Positions 33,271 to 40,488 of a stretch of 41,955 bases of DNA are shown piece after piece (the first letter of the stretch is position 1; every line of letters begins with the position of its first letter). The notes beneath the pieces were generated by a model, which saw only the letters and a list, made by a program, of their open reading frames with translations, searched no databases and was not told the DNA's origin. Both the position numbers and the translations under genes were made by a program. The stretch is taken from contig NZ_JACVVE010000046.1 of NCBI RefSeq assembly GCF_016648105.1, forward strand, positions 1-41,955, written 5' to 3'. This stretch comes from Pseudomonas sp. S31. GTDB lineage: Bacteria; Pseudomonadota; Gammaproteobacteria; Pseudomonadales; Pseudomonadaceae.

Positions 33271-33699
33271 ATGCCAACCCTTCGTAAATGGGCCGTTGCC
33301 GTCGCCACCTCCCTCGCCCTGTTCAGTGCCCTGAGCCACGCCGCCGAGCGCCCACCGGTGGCGGACAAGGTCGTCGCCTACTCGGGCGAGAAAGGCACCA
33401 AGGTCTGGACCTTGCGCATCGGCGAGCGCAGCGCCAACGAGGCGCTGGTGCAGATAGGCGGTATCGACCACGACTGGGACATGCGCATCCAGAAGATGAG
33501 CGTGGAAAAGACCGCCAAGGACACCCGTTACTCCACCACCGTCGATGGCCACAAGTTCGTGGTGCTGATTCTGCAGAGCAGCTGGGGCACCCTGTACCTG
33601 CCCAACGAAGCACAGGAAATCAGCGTCGGTTATGACGAGAACCTGTCCAACCAGGGCGATGCCCAGGCGTTCCTCACCGATTACCTGCAGGCCGAGTGA
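33271..33699 (+). CDS. Secreted 142-aa protein of unknown function
   Basis: The N-terminus is a clear Sec signal peptide (MPTLRKWAVAVATSLALFSA to about residue 24, LSHAAE). The mature part of about 118 residues looks like a small beta-rich domain (KVWTLRIGE, KFVVLILQSSWGTLYLP) and has no cysteines. I do not recognise the family. AGGAG sits nine bases before the ATG. The stop overlaps the GTG of the M48 peptidase gene by four bases, so the products are made together. The upstream 171 bases (33100-33270) are shared with the divergent AraC gene. Confidence 0.75.
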   Translation: MPTLRKWAVAVATSLALFSALSHAAERPPVADKVVAYSGEKGTKVWTLRIGERSANEALVQIGGIDHDWDMRIQKMSVEKTAKDTRYSTTVDGHKFVVLILQSSWGTLYLPNEAQEISVGYDENLSNQGDAQAFLTDYLQAE

Positions 33700-35027
33700 G
33701 CGCGATGGAGCGTGTGAGGCGCCTGGCTTGGGTGCTTGGCCTGGTGCTGTTGCCACTACTGCTGATGGGCTGGAGCAGCCTGCAAGGTATGCGCGCCGAA
33801 AGCGCCTTGGACGGTGCGAGGCCGCTGCGCCAAGTGCTGGCCACGCTCAGCCACTGGCTGGCTATCGCCGCCCTGTTGGCGGGGCCTGCCACCTGGCTGA
33901 AACTGCGGATAGACGCCTGGCGGGCATTGCGCTCGCCGGACTTCCTGCATGACCAGCTATCGCGCAGCTGGCGCGCCCTGAGCCATTGCCTGATGGCCCA
34001 CACGGCACTGCTGATGGGATCGCTCGGGCTGGCCCTGCTGTATGAGCTGAACTGGGCCAGCCACACCCCTGGGGCCGGCGTGCTGGCGATGCTGCTGATC
34101 TGCCTGCCGGTGGTGCCGGTATTGTATGTCGGCACCTTGTTGATGCTGCGTCTGCGCCAGCACTGGCAACTGCTCGATGCCCCTTCGTCGGCTTTTCTCG
34201 GCCGTGCCCTGGGCCGTGCCGACGCCCCCGGCTTGTGGGCCTGGGTCGAATCGTTGGCTGCGCCTGCCGGAGCACCGGTGCCTGACCATATCGTCGTGGG
34301 TCTAGACCAGTCGTTCTTCGTCACCAGCGTCGAGGTGGTGCTGCAACCCTCCGGCCAGGTGCTCGGCGGGCGCACCCTGTACCTGCCGCTGACCTACCTG
34401 TCATGCATGAGCCAGACGGAGGCAGCCTCGATCATCGGTCACGAACTGGGGCACTTCAGCAGCCGCGATACCGAGCGCGGCAGTGAGGCCGGCGCTCGCT
34501 TTCAGCTGATGTGCCTGCATTTCTCGAACATCGTCGGCGAAGGCACGCCACCTTCGTGGTTCGAGCGCCCGGCAATCTGGATGGCCGAGCGTTTCCTGCA
34601 TCATTTCCAGATCGCCGTGCAGCACTGGAGCCGTACCCAGGAGCTGGTGGCCGATGCCGCCGGTGCGCAAGTGGCCGGACCACGGCTGTTCTGCCAGGCG
34701 CTGCTACGGGTCATCGCCCTGGATGGCGCCATCGATACCCTGCTCCACCAACGGCACCGTCAAGATCTCCTCCAGGCCTTGGCCGAACACCTGCGCGAAC
34801 ACCCCCTGTGCCTGGACGAGCAGGTGCTGAGCCGCGCCGTACCCCACCCGTTCGACAGCCATCCGCCGACCGCTCTGCGCTTGCGGCAACTGGGCGTGAT
34901 GCTGGACCCGCAACTGCTGGCCGAGGCGACCCGACGCCCCACCGAGAGCGACCGCCACTGGTTCGGCCAATTGGCCAGCGCCAGCCCCGCGGCAACCGCT
35001 CCCCCTTCACCTGGAGTGCATTCATGA
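33696..35027 (+). CDS. Membrane-bound M48-family zinc metallopeptidase
   Basis: A 443-aa protein with hydrophobic helices near residues 9-26, 45-65, 100-120 and 125-152, then an M48 peptidase domain. The zinc motif is HELGH at residues 249-253 (SIIGHELGHFSSRDTE) and the third ligand is Glu316 in QELVADAAGA. The catalytic domain should face the cytosol or the membrane, as in HtpX-like enzymes; the topology is not certain. The start may be the GTG at 33696 (four-base overlap with the previous stop) or the ATG at 33705. It also overlaps the next gene by four bases. Its partners point to a role in envelope maintenance; the substrate is unknown. Confidence 0.85.
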   Translation: MSAMERVRRLAWVLGLVLLPLLLMGWSSLQGMRAESALDGARPLRQVLATLSHWLAIAALLAGPATWLKLRIDAWRALRSPDFLHDQLSRSWRALSHCLMAHTALLMGSLGLALLYELNWASHTPGAGVLAMLLICLPVVPVLYVGTLLMLRLRQHWQLLDAPSSAFLGRALGRADAPGLWAWVESLAAPAGAPVPDHIVVGLDQSFFVTSVEVVLQPSGQVLGGRTLYLPLTYLSCMSQTEAASIIGHELGHFSSRDTERGSEAGARFQLMCLHFSNIVGEGTPPSWFERPAIWMAERFLHHFQIAVQHWSRTQELVADAAGAQVAGPRLFCQALLRVIALDGAIDTLLHQRHRQDLLQALAEHLREHPLCLDEQVLSRAVPHPFDSHPPTALRLRQLGVMLDPQLLAEATRRPTESDRHWFGQLASASPAATAPPSPGVHS

Positions 35028-35695
35028 CACACCCTGACGATCCGCTGGCCCACCTCGCCGAGTCCCTGACCGACGAATTCAATGCCCATACCGGCGACCA
35101 ACTACGTGCCGCCATCGAGGAGCGCGAGCAGATCCTGGCCAACGTGCCGGAGATCACCGAACTGACCGACACTGGCAAGGTGCGCCGTGTCCTGGCGCTG
35201 TATTCGCTGTTCATGCTGGGCCTCGGCGCGTTCTGCATCGGCGACAGCAAAGCCTGGCCCGCCGGGGTGATCTGCCTGGGCTTGGGGGTATTCCTCGGCG
35301 CCGGGGTGTGGCTGCAGCGCCATGCAGGCAAGCAGCCACTGTTGCGCCTGAGCCGCACGCACCTGTGGTTCCGCACGCTCGACGCGCAGATCGACCTGCT
35401 GGACCTGACCCAGGCCAGGGTCAAGGACGGCCGCCAGTTGCACATCACCCTGACCCTGCGCGAGGGCGCGCCACTGCCGGCCAGCCACAACCCGCTCGGC
35501 CCGATGATGCCCAAGGCCAAGGTCGAGCACGGCCGGCCACCGCAGCTGCGCCTGTCGATGTTCGGCCTGGTCCTCAACGACAGCGTGCTGATTCCCCAGG
35601 AAGTGATGCAGCTCATCCTGACCCACTGCGACGCCGCCCGCGCCCATGCGCAGCTGCAGGCGCTCAAGGCCCGTCAGCCGGACTGGCAGGCCTGA
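35024..35695 (+). CDS. Uncharacterised membrane protein, paralogue A
   Basis: A 223-aa protein that starts PDDPLAHLAESLTDEF, has two adjacent membrane helices (about residues 57-74 and 80-98) and a C-terminal cytosolic domain of about 120 residues. The start is the ATG at 35024, which overlaps the peptidase stop (ATGA). The same frame is open far upstream inside the peptidase gene, but that part is a shadow. It shares its layout and several stretches with the next gene. I know no function. Confidence 0.78.
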   Translation: MTHPDDPLAHLAESLTDEFNAHTGDQLRAAIEEREQILANVPEITELTDTGKVRRVLALYSLFMLGLGAFCIGDSKAWPAGVICLGLGVFLGAGVWLQRHAGKQPLLRLSRTHLWFRTLDAQIDLLDLTQARVKDGRQLHITLTLREGAPLPASHNPLGPMMPKAKVEHGRPPQLRLSMFGLVLNDSVLIPQEVMQLILTHCDAARAHAQLQALKARQPDWQA

Positions 35696-35744
35696 CCCGC
35701 CGCGCACAGCGACTGCGTGATTCGCCCTTTTTTCGGAGTACCCC

Positions 35745-36407
35745 ATGTCCACCCCGCAACAACCAGACCCACTGGCCTCGCTGAGCGAGTCCCTGAGCGC
35801 CGAATACGGCCAGCAGCGTGATGCGAAGCAGGCTCGGGTACTCGGCGAACTGCAACGCGTCGTCGAGCGCGTGCCGGTCACCAGCGAGTTCACCAACACC
35901 CGCCGCTACAAGCGCTACGGCCCGCTGATGGTCCTGCTGTCAGCGGGCCTGCTGGGCTGGAGCATCCACACCGGATCCACCGGCCTTGCGGTTTTCGCCG
36001 CCTTGATGACCGCAAGCTTTGCACTGATGACGTGGCAACACCGCAACGCCGGTACCCATGCTTTCATGCGCCTGACCCGCAGCCAGCTGTTCGTCGACAC
36101 GCTGAGCGCGCCGGTCGACCTGTTGGACGTGATCGGCATCGAGGTCAAGGACGAGGGATTCATCATGCAGCAGCAATTGATGCTGCGCCCAGAAACCACC
36201 CTGCCCACCCACCGCGCCGCGTTGCAGCTGTTCGGCAACCAGGCCATGGCGCTGCGCAAGCCCCGGCCGCATATCCGCATCCTGTCGGCCGGGCTGATGA
36301 GCCAAGGTCGCAAGCTGGAGTGCGACGATGTGTATGCGCTGCTCGAGGCCTATTGCCAGGCCGCGCAGGCGCAGCAGGAGCTGGATCGATTGCAGGGCAG
36401 GAGGTGA
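35745..36407 (+). CDS. Uncharacterised membrane protein, paralogue B
   Basis: A 220-aa protein with the same plan as its neighbour: a start of PDPLASLSESLSAEYGQQ, a helical segment, two membrane helices (about 63-99) and a C-terminal domain that aligns by eye (LLDVIGIEVKDEG against LLDLTQARVKDGR; the shared LxRLTRSQLF/LLRLSRTHLW region). GGAG lies nine bases before the ATG. The pair arose by tandem duplication and has diverged well. They may form a heteromeric membrane partner for the M48 peptidase. Confidence 0.78.
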   Translation: MSTPQQPDPLASLSESLSAEYGQQRDAKQARVLGELQRVVERVPVTSEFTNTRRYKRYGPLMVLLSAGLLGWSIHTGSTGLAVFAALMTASFALMTWQHRNAGTHAFMRLTRSQLFVDTLSAPVDLLDVIGIEVKDEGFIMQQQLMLRPETTLPTHRAALQLFGNQAMALRKPRPHIRILSAGLMSQGRKLECDDVYALLEAYCQAAQAQQELDRLQGRR

Positions 36408-36419
36408 AACCGAGCGCGC

Positions 36420-37640
36420 TCACCTCCGCCCGGCATCCATCGAGGGCACGGCCGGGCTGAAGGCATACGCCGCCAACCCCAGCACCAGCAACAACGCCGC
36501 CGTCGCGAAGATCCAGGCGTAGGTCACCGGCGCAGGAGTGCCGGCGGCCTTGCCAGCGTCCGCGATCAGGCCGAACACCCACGACGTCAGCGCCGACCCC
36601 AGAAACACGAAGCTGTTCAGCACCCCTAGCCCGCGCCCCCTGATCTGTGGCGCCAGCAGCAACCGCCCATGGGCCATCACCATCGGGTGCAGCACCCCGA
36701 CCGTGGCCAGTGCCGCCAGCAAACCGACATTGGCAAGCACCGCACCATCCGGCCAGGCCACCAGTACCAGCGCCGTCAGCAAGGTCATCAGCGTCCAGCC
36801 GAGAATGCTCGAACGCAACGAATAGCGATGCAGGATCCACGGCTGCGTCGCTGCCGCCACCAGCGCCCCGAGGCTCAGGGCCGCCAGGGCAACGCCCCGG
36901 CTGCCCGCGTCGAGGTCGAACACGCTGGCCAGGTAGGGTCCGCCCCAGGCATTGCGAAACGAGGTCCCCGCCGCCATCGCCAGGCACATGGGGATCAACG
37001 TCCACATCGCCGGTACCGCCAGCAGCCCGAGGCTCGCCCGCAGCATACCGCCCAGGCTCTCGCCTTGCGGCGGGCAGTCCGCCCGATCCTCGACGGTGCG
37101 CCAGACCCACACCGTCACCAGCAGCATGATCAGCGCCGAGCAGGCGATCGCCGGCCGCCAACCGAAGGTGTCCACCGCCCACCCCAGCGGCGCGGTGGCA
37201 CACAGACCACCGACCATACCCATGGCATTGGCGCGGCTGACGAACGAGGTGAAGCATGGCCCGGACAAGCGCTGCGCCGCATAGTGCATCAAGCCCATGA
37301 ACACCGGCGCGCAGGCCAGGCCCAGGCCGATCTGGGCGAGCATCGCCGTCAGGCCGCCCGGAGCGACCACGAACAGCGCAGCGGACACGACGCCTACGGC
37401 GAGCAGCCAGCGTGCGGGCCGCCCGACCCCATAGCGGTCGAAGGCGATACCCACGGGAATCTGCGCCAGGCCGAACGACAGGAAGAAACACGAAGACAAG
37501 GTGCCGAAGCCGGCGGGCGTCAGCCCCAGGTCATGCTGGAGCTCGGGCGCCATGACCCCGAGGCAGGTACGGAAGAACTGGCTGAGCACCAGGGCGAAGG
37601 TCAACGCGGGCAGTCCGCGGGTTGCAGAGGTCGATGCCAT
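36420..37640 (-). CDS. MFS transporter
   Basis: A 406-aa, 12-helix transporter. LSQFFRTCLGVMAPEL is in helix 1 and FDRYGVGRPAR is in the loop after helix 2. An in-frame GTG at 37649 adds three residues; the ATG at 37640 is preferred. The gene lies 68 bases downstream of the ornithine-cyclodeaminase-like gene on the same strand, so co-transcription is likely. The substrate cannot be read from the sequence. It converges on paralogue B with 12 bases between. Confidence 0.85.
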   Translation of the reverse strand: MASTSATRGLPALTFALVLSQFFRTCLGVMAPELQHDLGLTPAGFGTLSSCFFLSFGLAQIPVGIAFDRYGVGRPARWLLAVGVVSAALFVVAPGGLTAMLAQIGLGLACAPVFMGLMHYAAQRLSGPCFTSFVSRANAMGMVGGLCATAPLGWAVDTFGWRPAIACSALIMLLVTVWVWRTVEDRADCPPQGESLGGMLRASLGLLAVPAMWTLIPMCLAMAAGTSFRNAWGGPYLASVFDLDAGSRGVALAALSLGALVAAATQPWILHRYSLRSSILGWTLMTLLTALVLVAWPDGAVLANVGLLAALATVGVLHPMVMAHGRLLLAPQIRGRGLGVLNSFVFLGSALTSWVFGLIADAGKAAGTPAPVTYAWIFATAALLLVLGLAAYAFSPAVPSMDAGRR

Positions 37641-37708
37641 GGGCCCCACATTGATAGCGATAGTGCATTCGTTGTTTTGCTAACGATACAGCTACCGCCC
37701 CCACGGCG

Positions 37709-38656
37709 TCACCGTTGCGGGAACGATCCAGCGCCCAATTGGCGCAATACCTGCTGGCAGACGGTGAGGTCCAGATGCGCACCTCCGGCGTTCTTGTACA
37801 CCGTGATGTCCGAGGCCTGCCGCCTCCACGAAGAGGATTGGCAAAGTTCGAACAGATCAGCCTCGATGCTGTTTTCGCTGATGATGCCGGCGCGCAACGG
37901 TATTTGCAGATCACCGGAATTCAGCGCACTCGGTCGGTCGTCGACGAACAACCGGGCCACTGCGAACAGGTCCTGGTCGGCTTCCTGCATGTCCGCGCGG
38001 TAGCCACCGACCAGGTCGACATGGGTGCCCTTGCGCACCAGGCGCCCCTTCACGCAGGGCGTGGCGGCGGCCGTAGCCGAGGTGATGATGTCCGCCCGCG
38101 CCACGGCACTGTCGAGGTCGGTGACGATGCGGGCATCGATGCCGCGCTTGCACAGGTCCTCCAGCACGGGTTGCAACCTGGCTGCGGTGCGGTTCCACAG
38201 CAACACCTCGCCGATACCGGGGCGGATGTGCAGGTAGGCCTCGGTCAGCGCGCGAGCGACCGGGCCCGCGCCGAGCACCAGCAGTACCGCGCTGTCCTCG
38301 CGGCTAAGCCTGCGGGCGGCCAGCACCGAATCGCCGGCGGTCTTCCAGGCCGTGATGGCCGGCCCGTCGAAGATGGCGCTGATGGCCTTGGTCCGCTCAT
38401 CGATGACCACGAAGGCCGCCTGCTCCGCCGGGCGTGGAGGCTCGGCCTGGAGGTTGGCAGGGAAGATCGAGGCGATCTTCACTCCGGCGCCCACGCCAGG
38501 GAGGATCACCCCGCGGCTGAACAAGCCGTACTCGGTGTCACCCAGGTAGTAGTCATCGATCTGCGGGCGTGGGCCCTGGTGCACCTGGTGCAGGGCATCG
38601 AGCACGCCCTGCCAGTCGAGGGCGGCGTGGATCTGGTCGGCGGAGACGATTTTCAT
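37709..38656 (-). CDS. Ornithine cyclodeaminase/mu-crystallin family protein
   Basis: A 315-aa NAD(P)-binding protein. It has the substrate-binding Lys region GVGAGVKIASIFPAN, the dinucleotide fold LVLGAGPVARALTEA and the family Asp region VDLVGGYRADMQEAD. Members include ornithine cyclodeaminase, alanine dehydrogenase and delta-1-pyrroline-2-carboxylate reductase, so it may deaminate or reduce a cyclic imine of an amino acid. The frame is open to 38728, but the ATG at 38656 starts a standard N-terminus (MKIVSADQI) with AGGA upstream. It diverges from the APC permease gene, and the two may serve one amino-acid pathway. Confidence 0.85.
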   Translation of the reverse strand: MKIVSADQIHAALDWQGVLDALHQVHQGPRPQIDDYYLGDTEYGLFSRGVILPGVGAGVKIASIFPANLQAEPPRPAEQAAFVVIDERTKAISAIFDGPAITAWKTAGDSVLAARRLSREDSAVLLVLGAGPVARALTEAYLHIRPGIGEVLLWNRTAARLQPVLEDLCKRGIDARIVTDLDSAVARADIITSATAAATPCVKGRLVRKGTHVDLVGGYRADMQEADQDLFAVARLFVDDRPSALNSGDLQIPLRAGIISENSIEADLFELCQSSSWRRQASDITVYKNAGGAHLDLTVCQQVLRQLGAGSFPQR

Positions 38657-38757
38657 GGGCGGGAGGTCCTGTGCTGATGAGCGGACTTTAGCGTGGGCGG
38701 CGCGTGATGGATTGGAGATTTGCGTCAATTTATAGGACGGATTTGCCTGGGCGGGCC

Positions 38758-38775
38758 ATCACCCCAAGGGGTGAT
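38758..38775. promoter_or_regulatory. 18-base inverted repeat between divergent genes, likely operator
   Basis: ATCACCCC (38758-38765) and GGGGTGAT (38768-38775) are perfectly complementary around AA. The site lies about 100 bases upstream of the ornithine-cyclodeaminase-like gene and 288 bases upstream of the APC gene, in a 406-base intergenic stretch (38657-39062). The binding protein is unknown and not encoded nearby. The same stretch also has a TTGACA at 38833-38838 without a clear -10. Confidence 0.45.
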
Positions 38776-38855
38776 TTCGCCAGCCCAGTGAACATGGGAG
38801 CATTCGTCGAGCGCGGCCTTACCCTTCGTGCCTTGACAATAAAGAGAAAAAAGTC

Positions 38856-38948
38856 ATGAACGCATCCTTCGCCCAGCCACGTCGAAGTCATCCCACCCTT
38901 TGCGGCCCCCCCAGCCCGGCATTCGGCGGCTCAGGGCTCATCCGCTAG
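38856..38948 (+). CDS. Possible 30-aa leader ORF upstream of the APC permease
   Basis: An ATG at 38856, after a purine-rich but imperfect ribosome-binding site (AAGAGAAAA), opens 30 codons (MNASFAQPRRSH...) ending in TAG at 38946-38948, 114 bases before the permease start. It is rich in Pro, Gly and Ser and unlike any protein I know. It could be a regulatory leader or chance. Codon use is only weakly typical. Confidence 0.2.
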   Translation: MNASFAQPRRSHPTLCGPPSPAFGGSGLIR

Positions 38949-39062
38949 CCCCGTCGTTTCCCCTGGGCAACGTTTGCCATCCTGCCCCCTTTCAGACCTC
39001 CCCATCGGCATCGAGCCCACTCGCATGCCGCGGTGACCTGCATCCGCCATCAGGAGTTAGCA

Positions 39063-40439
39063 ATGCATACAACAACGACTACCGCCACGCCCCCTGCGCA
39101 TCCCCATTCACCCTCGAACGCCAGCGGCCGTTTCCGCAAATCCATGAGCATGACCGCACTGGTGCTGTTCGGCCTCGCCTACATGGTGCCGCTGGCGGTG
39201 TTTTCCGCCTATGGCCTGGTGGCCCAGATCACCAAGGGCCACCTGCCCACCGCCTACCTGCTGACCCTCGGCGCCATGCTCTTCACCGCCTACAGCTATG
39301 GCCGCATGGTCCAGGCCCACCCCTACTCCGGCTCGGTCTACACCTATACCCGCAAGGCCTTCGGCGCCTGCGCAGGCTTCATGGCCGGCTGGACGCTGCT
39401 GCTCGACTACATCTTCCTGCCGCTGCTCAGCTACCTGCTCATCGGCATCTACATGTCGGAGTACTTCCCGGACATCCACCCGTGGGTGTGGGTACTCGGC
39501 TCGATCAGCCTGGTCACCTTCCTCAACCTGATCGGCATCGAGTCGGTGACCCGGGTCAACTGGATCCTGGTGGTCGCGCAACTGGTGTTCATCGTGGTGT
39601 TCGTGGTCTTGTCGATCCAGACCGTGTCCGACCAGGCGCAACCGGTGTCGTTGACCGCGCCCTTCTACCATGACGGCTTCAGCGCCTCGGCGATCATGGC
39701 GGGTGCCGCCGTGCTGTGCCTGTCGTTCGTCGGCTTCGACGCGGTGTCGACCATGGCCGAGGAAACCAGCGACCCGACCCGACGCATCCCCCAGGCGATC
39801 ATGGCAGTGTCGCTGAGCGGTGGCCTGCTGTTCCTGGTGGTGTCGTACTTCGCCCAGCTGGTGCACCCGGACTGGAGCAGCTTCGCCGACCCCGACTCGG
39901 CACCGGTGGAAGTGATGCGCAGCACGGGCGGCCAACTGCTGGCCAGCGCTTTCACCGCCACCTACGTCGCCGGTTGCTTCGCCTCGGCCATGGTGTCCCA
40001 GGCCAGCGTGTCACGCGTGCTGTTCGCCATGGGCCGCGATGGTGCGCTACCACGGGTGTTCGGCCAGTTGGTGACGAAAAAGCGCGTGCCGGCCTGCGCG
40101 ATCCTGCTGGTCGGGCTGGTGTCGCTGACCGCTCTGGTCATCAGCCTGGACACCGTGGCCAACATGATCAGCTTCGGTGCGCTGTTCGCCTTCTCGGCGG
40201 TCAACCTGGCGGTGGTCAAGCACTACCTGGTCGACCAGAAGCTGCGAGGCACGCAGAACGCCCTGCGCTATGGCCTGATCCCGGGGCTGGGCTTCCTCAG
40301 CACGGTGTGGCTGTGGACCAGCCTGTCGAGCATGTCCTTCACCATCGGCCTGTGCTGGATGGGGGTCGGGGTATTGTTCCTGCTGGGGTTGACCCGGGCA
40401 TTCCGGGTCAAGCTGCCGGAGCTGCAGATGACCGACTGA
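39063..40439 (+). CDS. APC-superfamily amino acid/polyamine permease
   Basis: A 458-aa, 12-helix permease of the PuuP/amino-acid-polyamine-organocation type. The N-terminus is hydrophilic (Thr/Pro/His-rich), then FRKSMSMTALVLFGLAY opens helix 1; the conserved SFVGFDAVSTMAEETSDPTR lies in helices 6-7. AGGAG is seven bases before the ATG at 39063; the frame also allows a start at 39033, but that lacks a ribosome-binding site. It should import an amino acid or amine by ion symport. It converges on the aldehyde dehydrogenase gene. Confidence 0.9.
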   Translation: MHTTTTTATPPAHPHSPSNASGRFRKSMSMTALVLFGLAYMVPLAVFSAYGLVAQITKGHLPTAYLLTLGAMLFTAYSYGRMVQAHPYSGSVYTYTRKAFGACAGFMAGWTLLLDYIFLPLLSYLLIGIYMSEYFPDIHPWVWVLGSISLVTFLNLIGIESVTRVNWILVVAQLVFIVVFVVLSIQTVSDQAQPVSLTAPFYHDGFSASAIMAGAAVLCLSFVGFDAVSTMAEETSDPTRRIPQAIMAVSLSGGLLFLVVSYFAQLVHPDWSSFADPDSAPVEVMRSTGGQLLASAFTATYVAGCFASAMVSQASVSRVLFAMGRDGALPRVFGQLVTKKRVPACAILLVGLVSLTALVISLDTVANMISFGALFAFSAVNLAVVKHYLVDQKLRGTQNALRYGLIPGLGFLSTVWLWTSLSSMSFTIGLCWMGVGVLFLLGLTRAFRVKLPELQMTD

Positions 40440-40463
40440 CGCTGGTTTCTGCACCGGTTGATT

Positions 40464-40482
40464 GGGGGCGCTGCGCGCCCCC
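40464..40482. terminator. Bidirectional hairpin between convergent genes
   Basis: GGGGGCGC (40464-40471) pairs perfectly with GCGCCCCC (40475-40482) around TGC, 24 bases after the permease stop and six bases from the dehydrogenase stop. The stem is very stable but lacks a T run on either side. Its position between two converging genes makes termination the likely role. Confidence 0.6.
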
Positions 40483-40488
40483 ACACTA

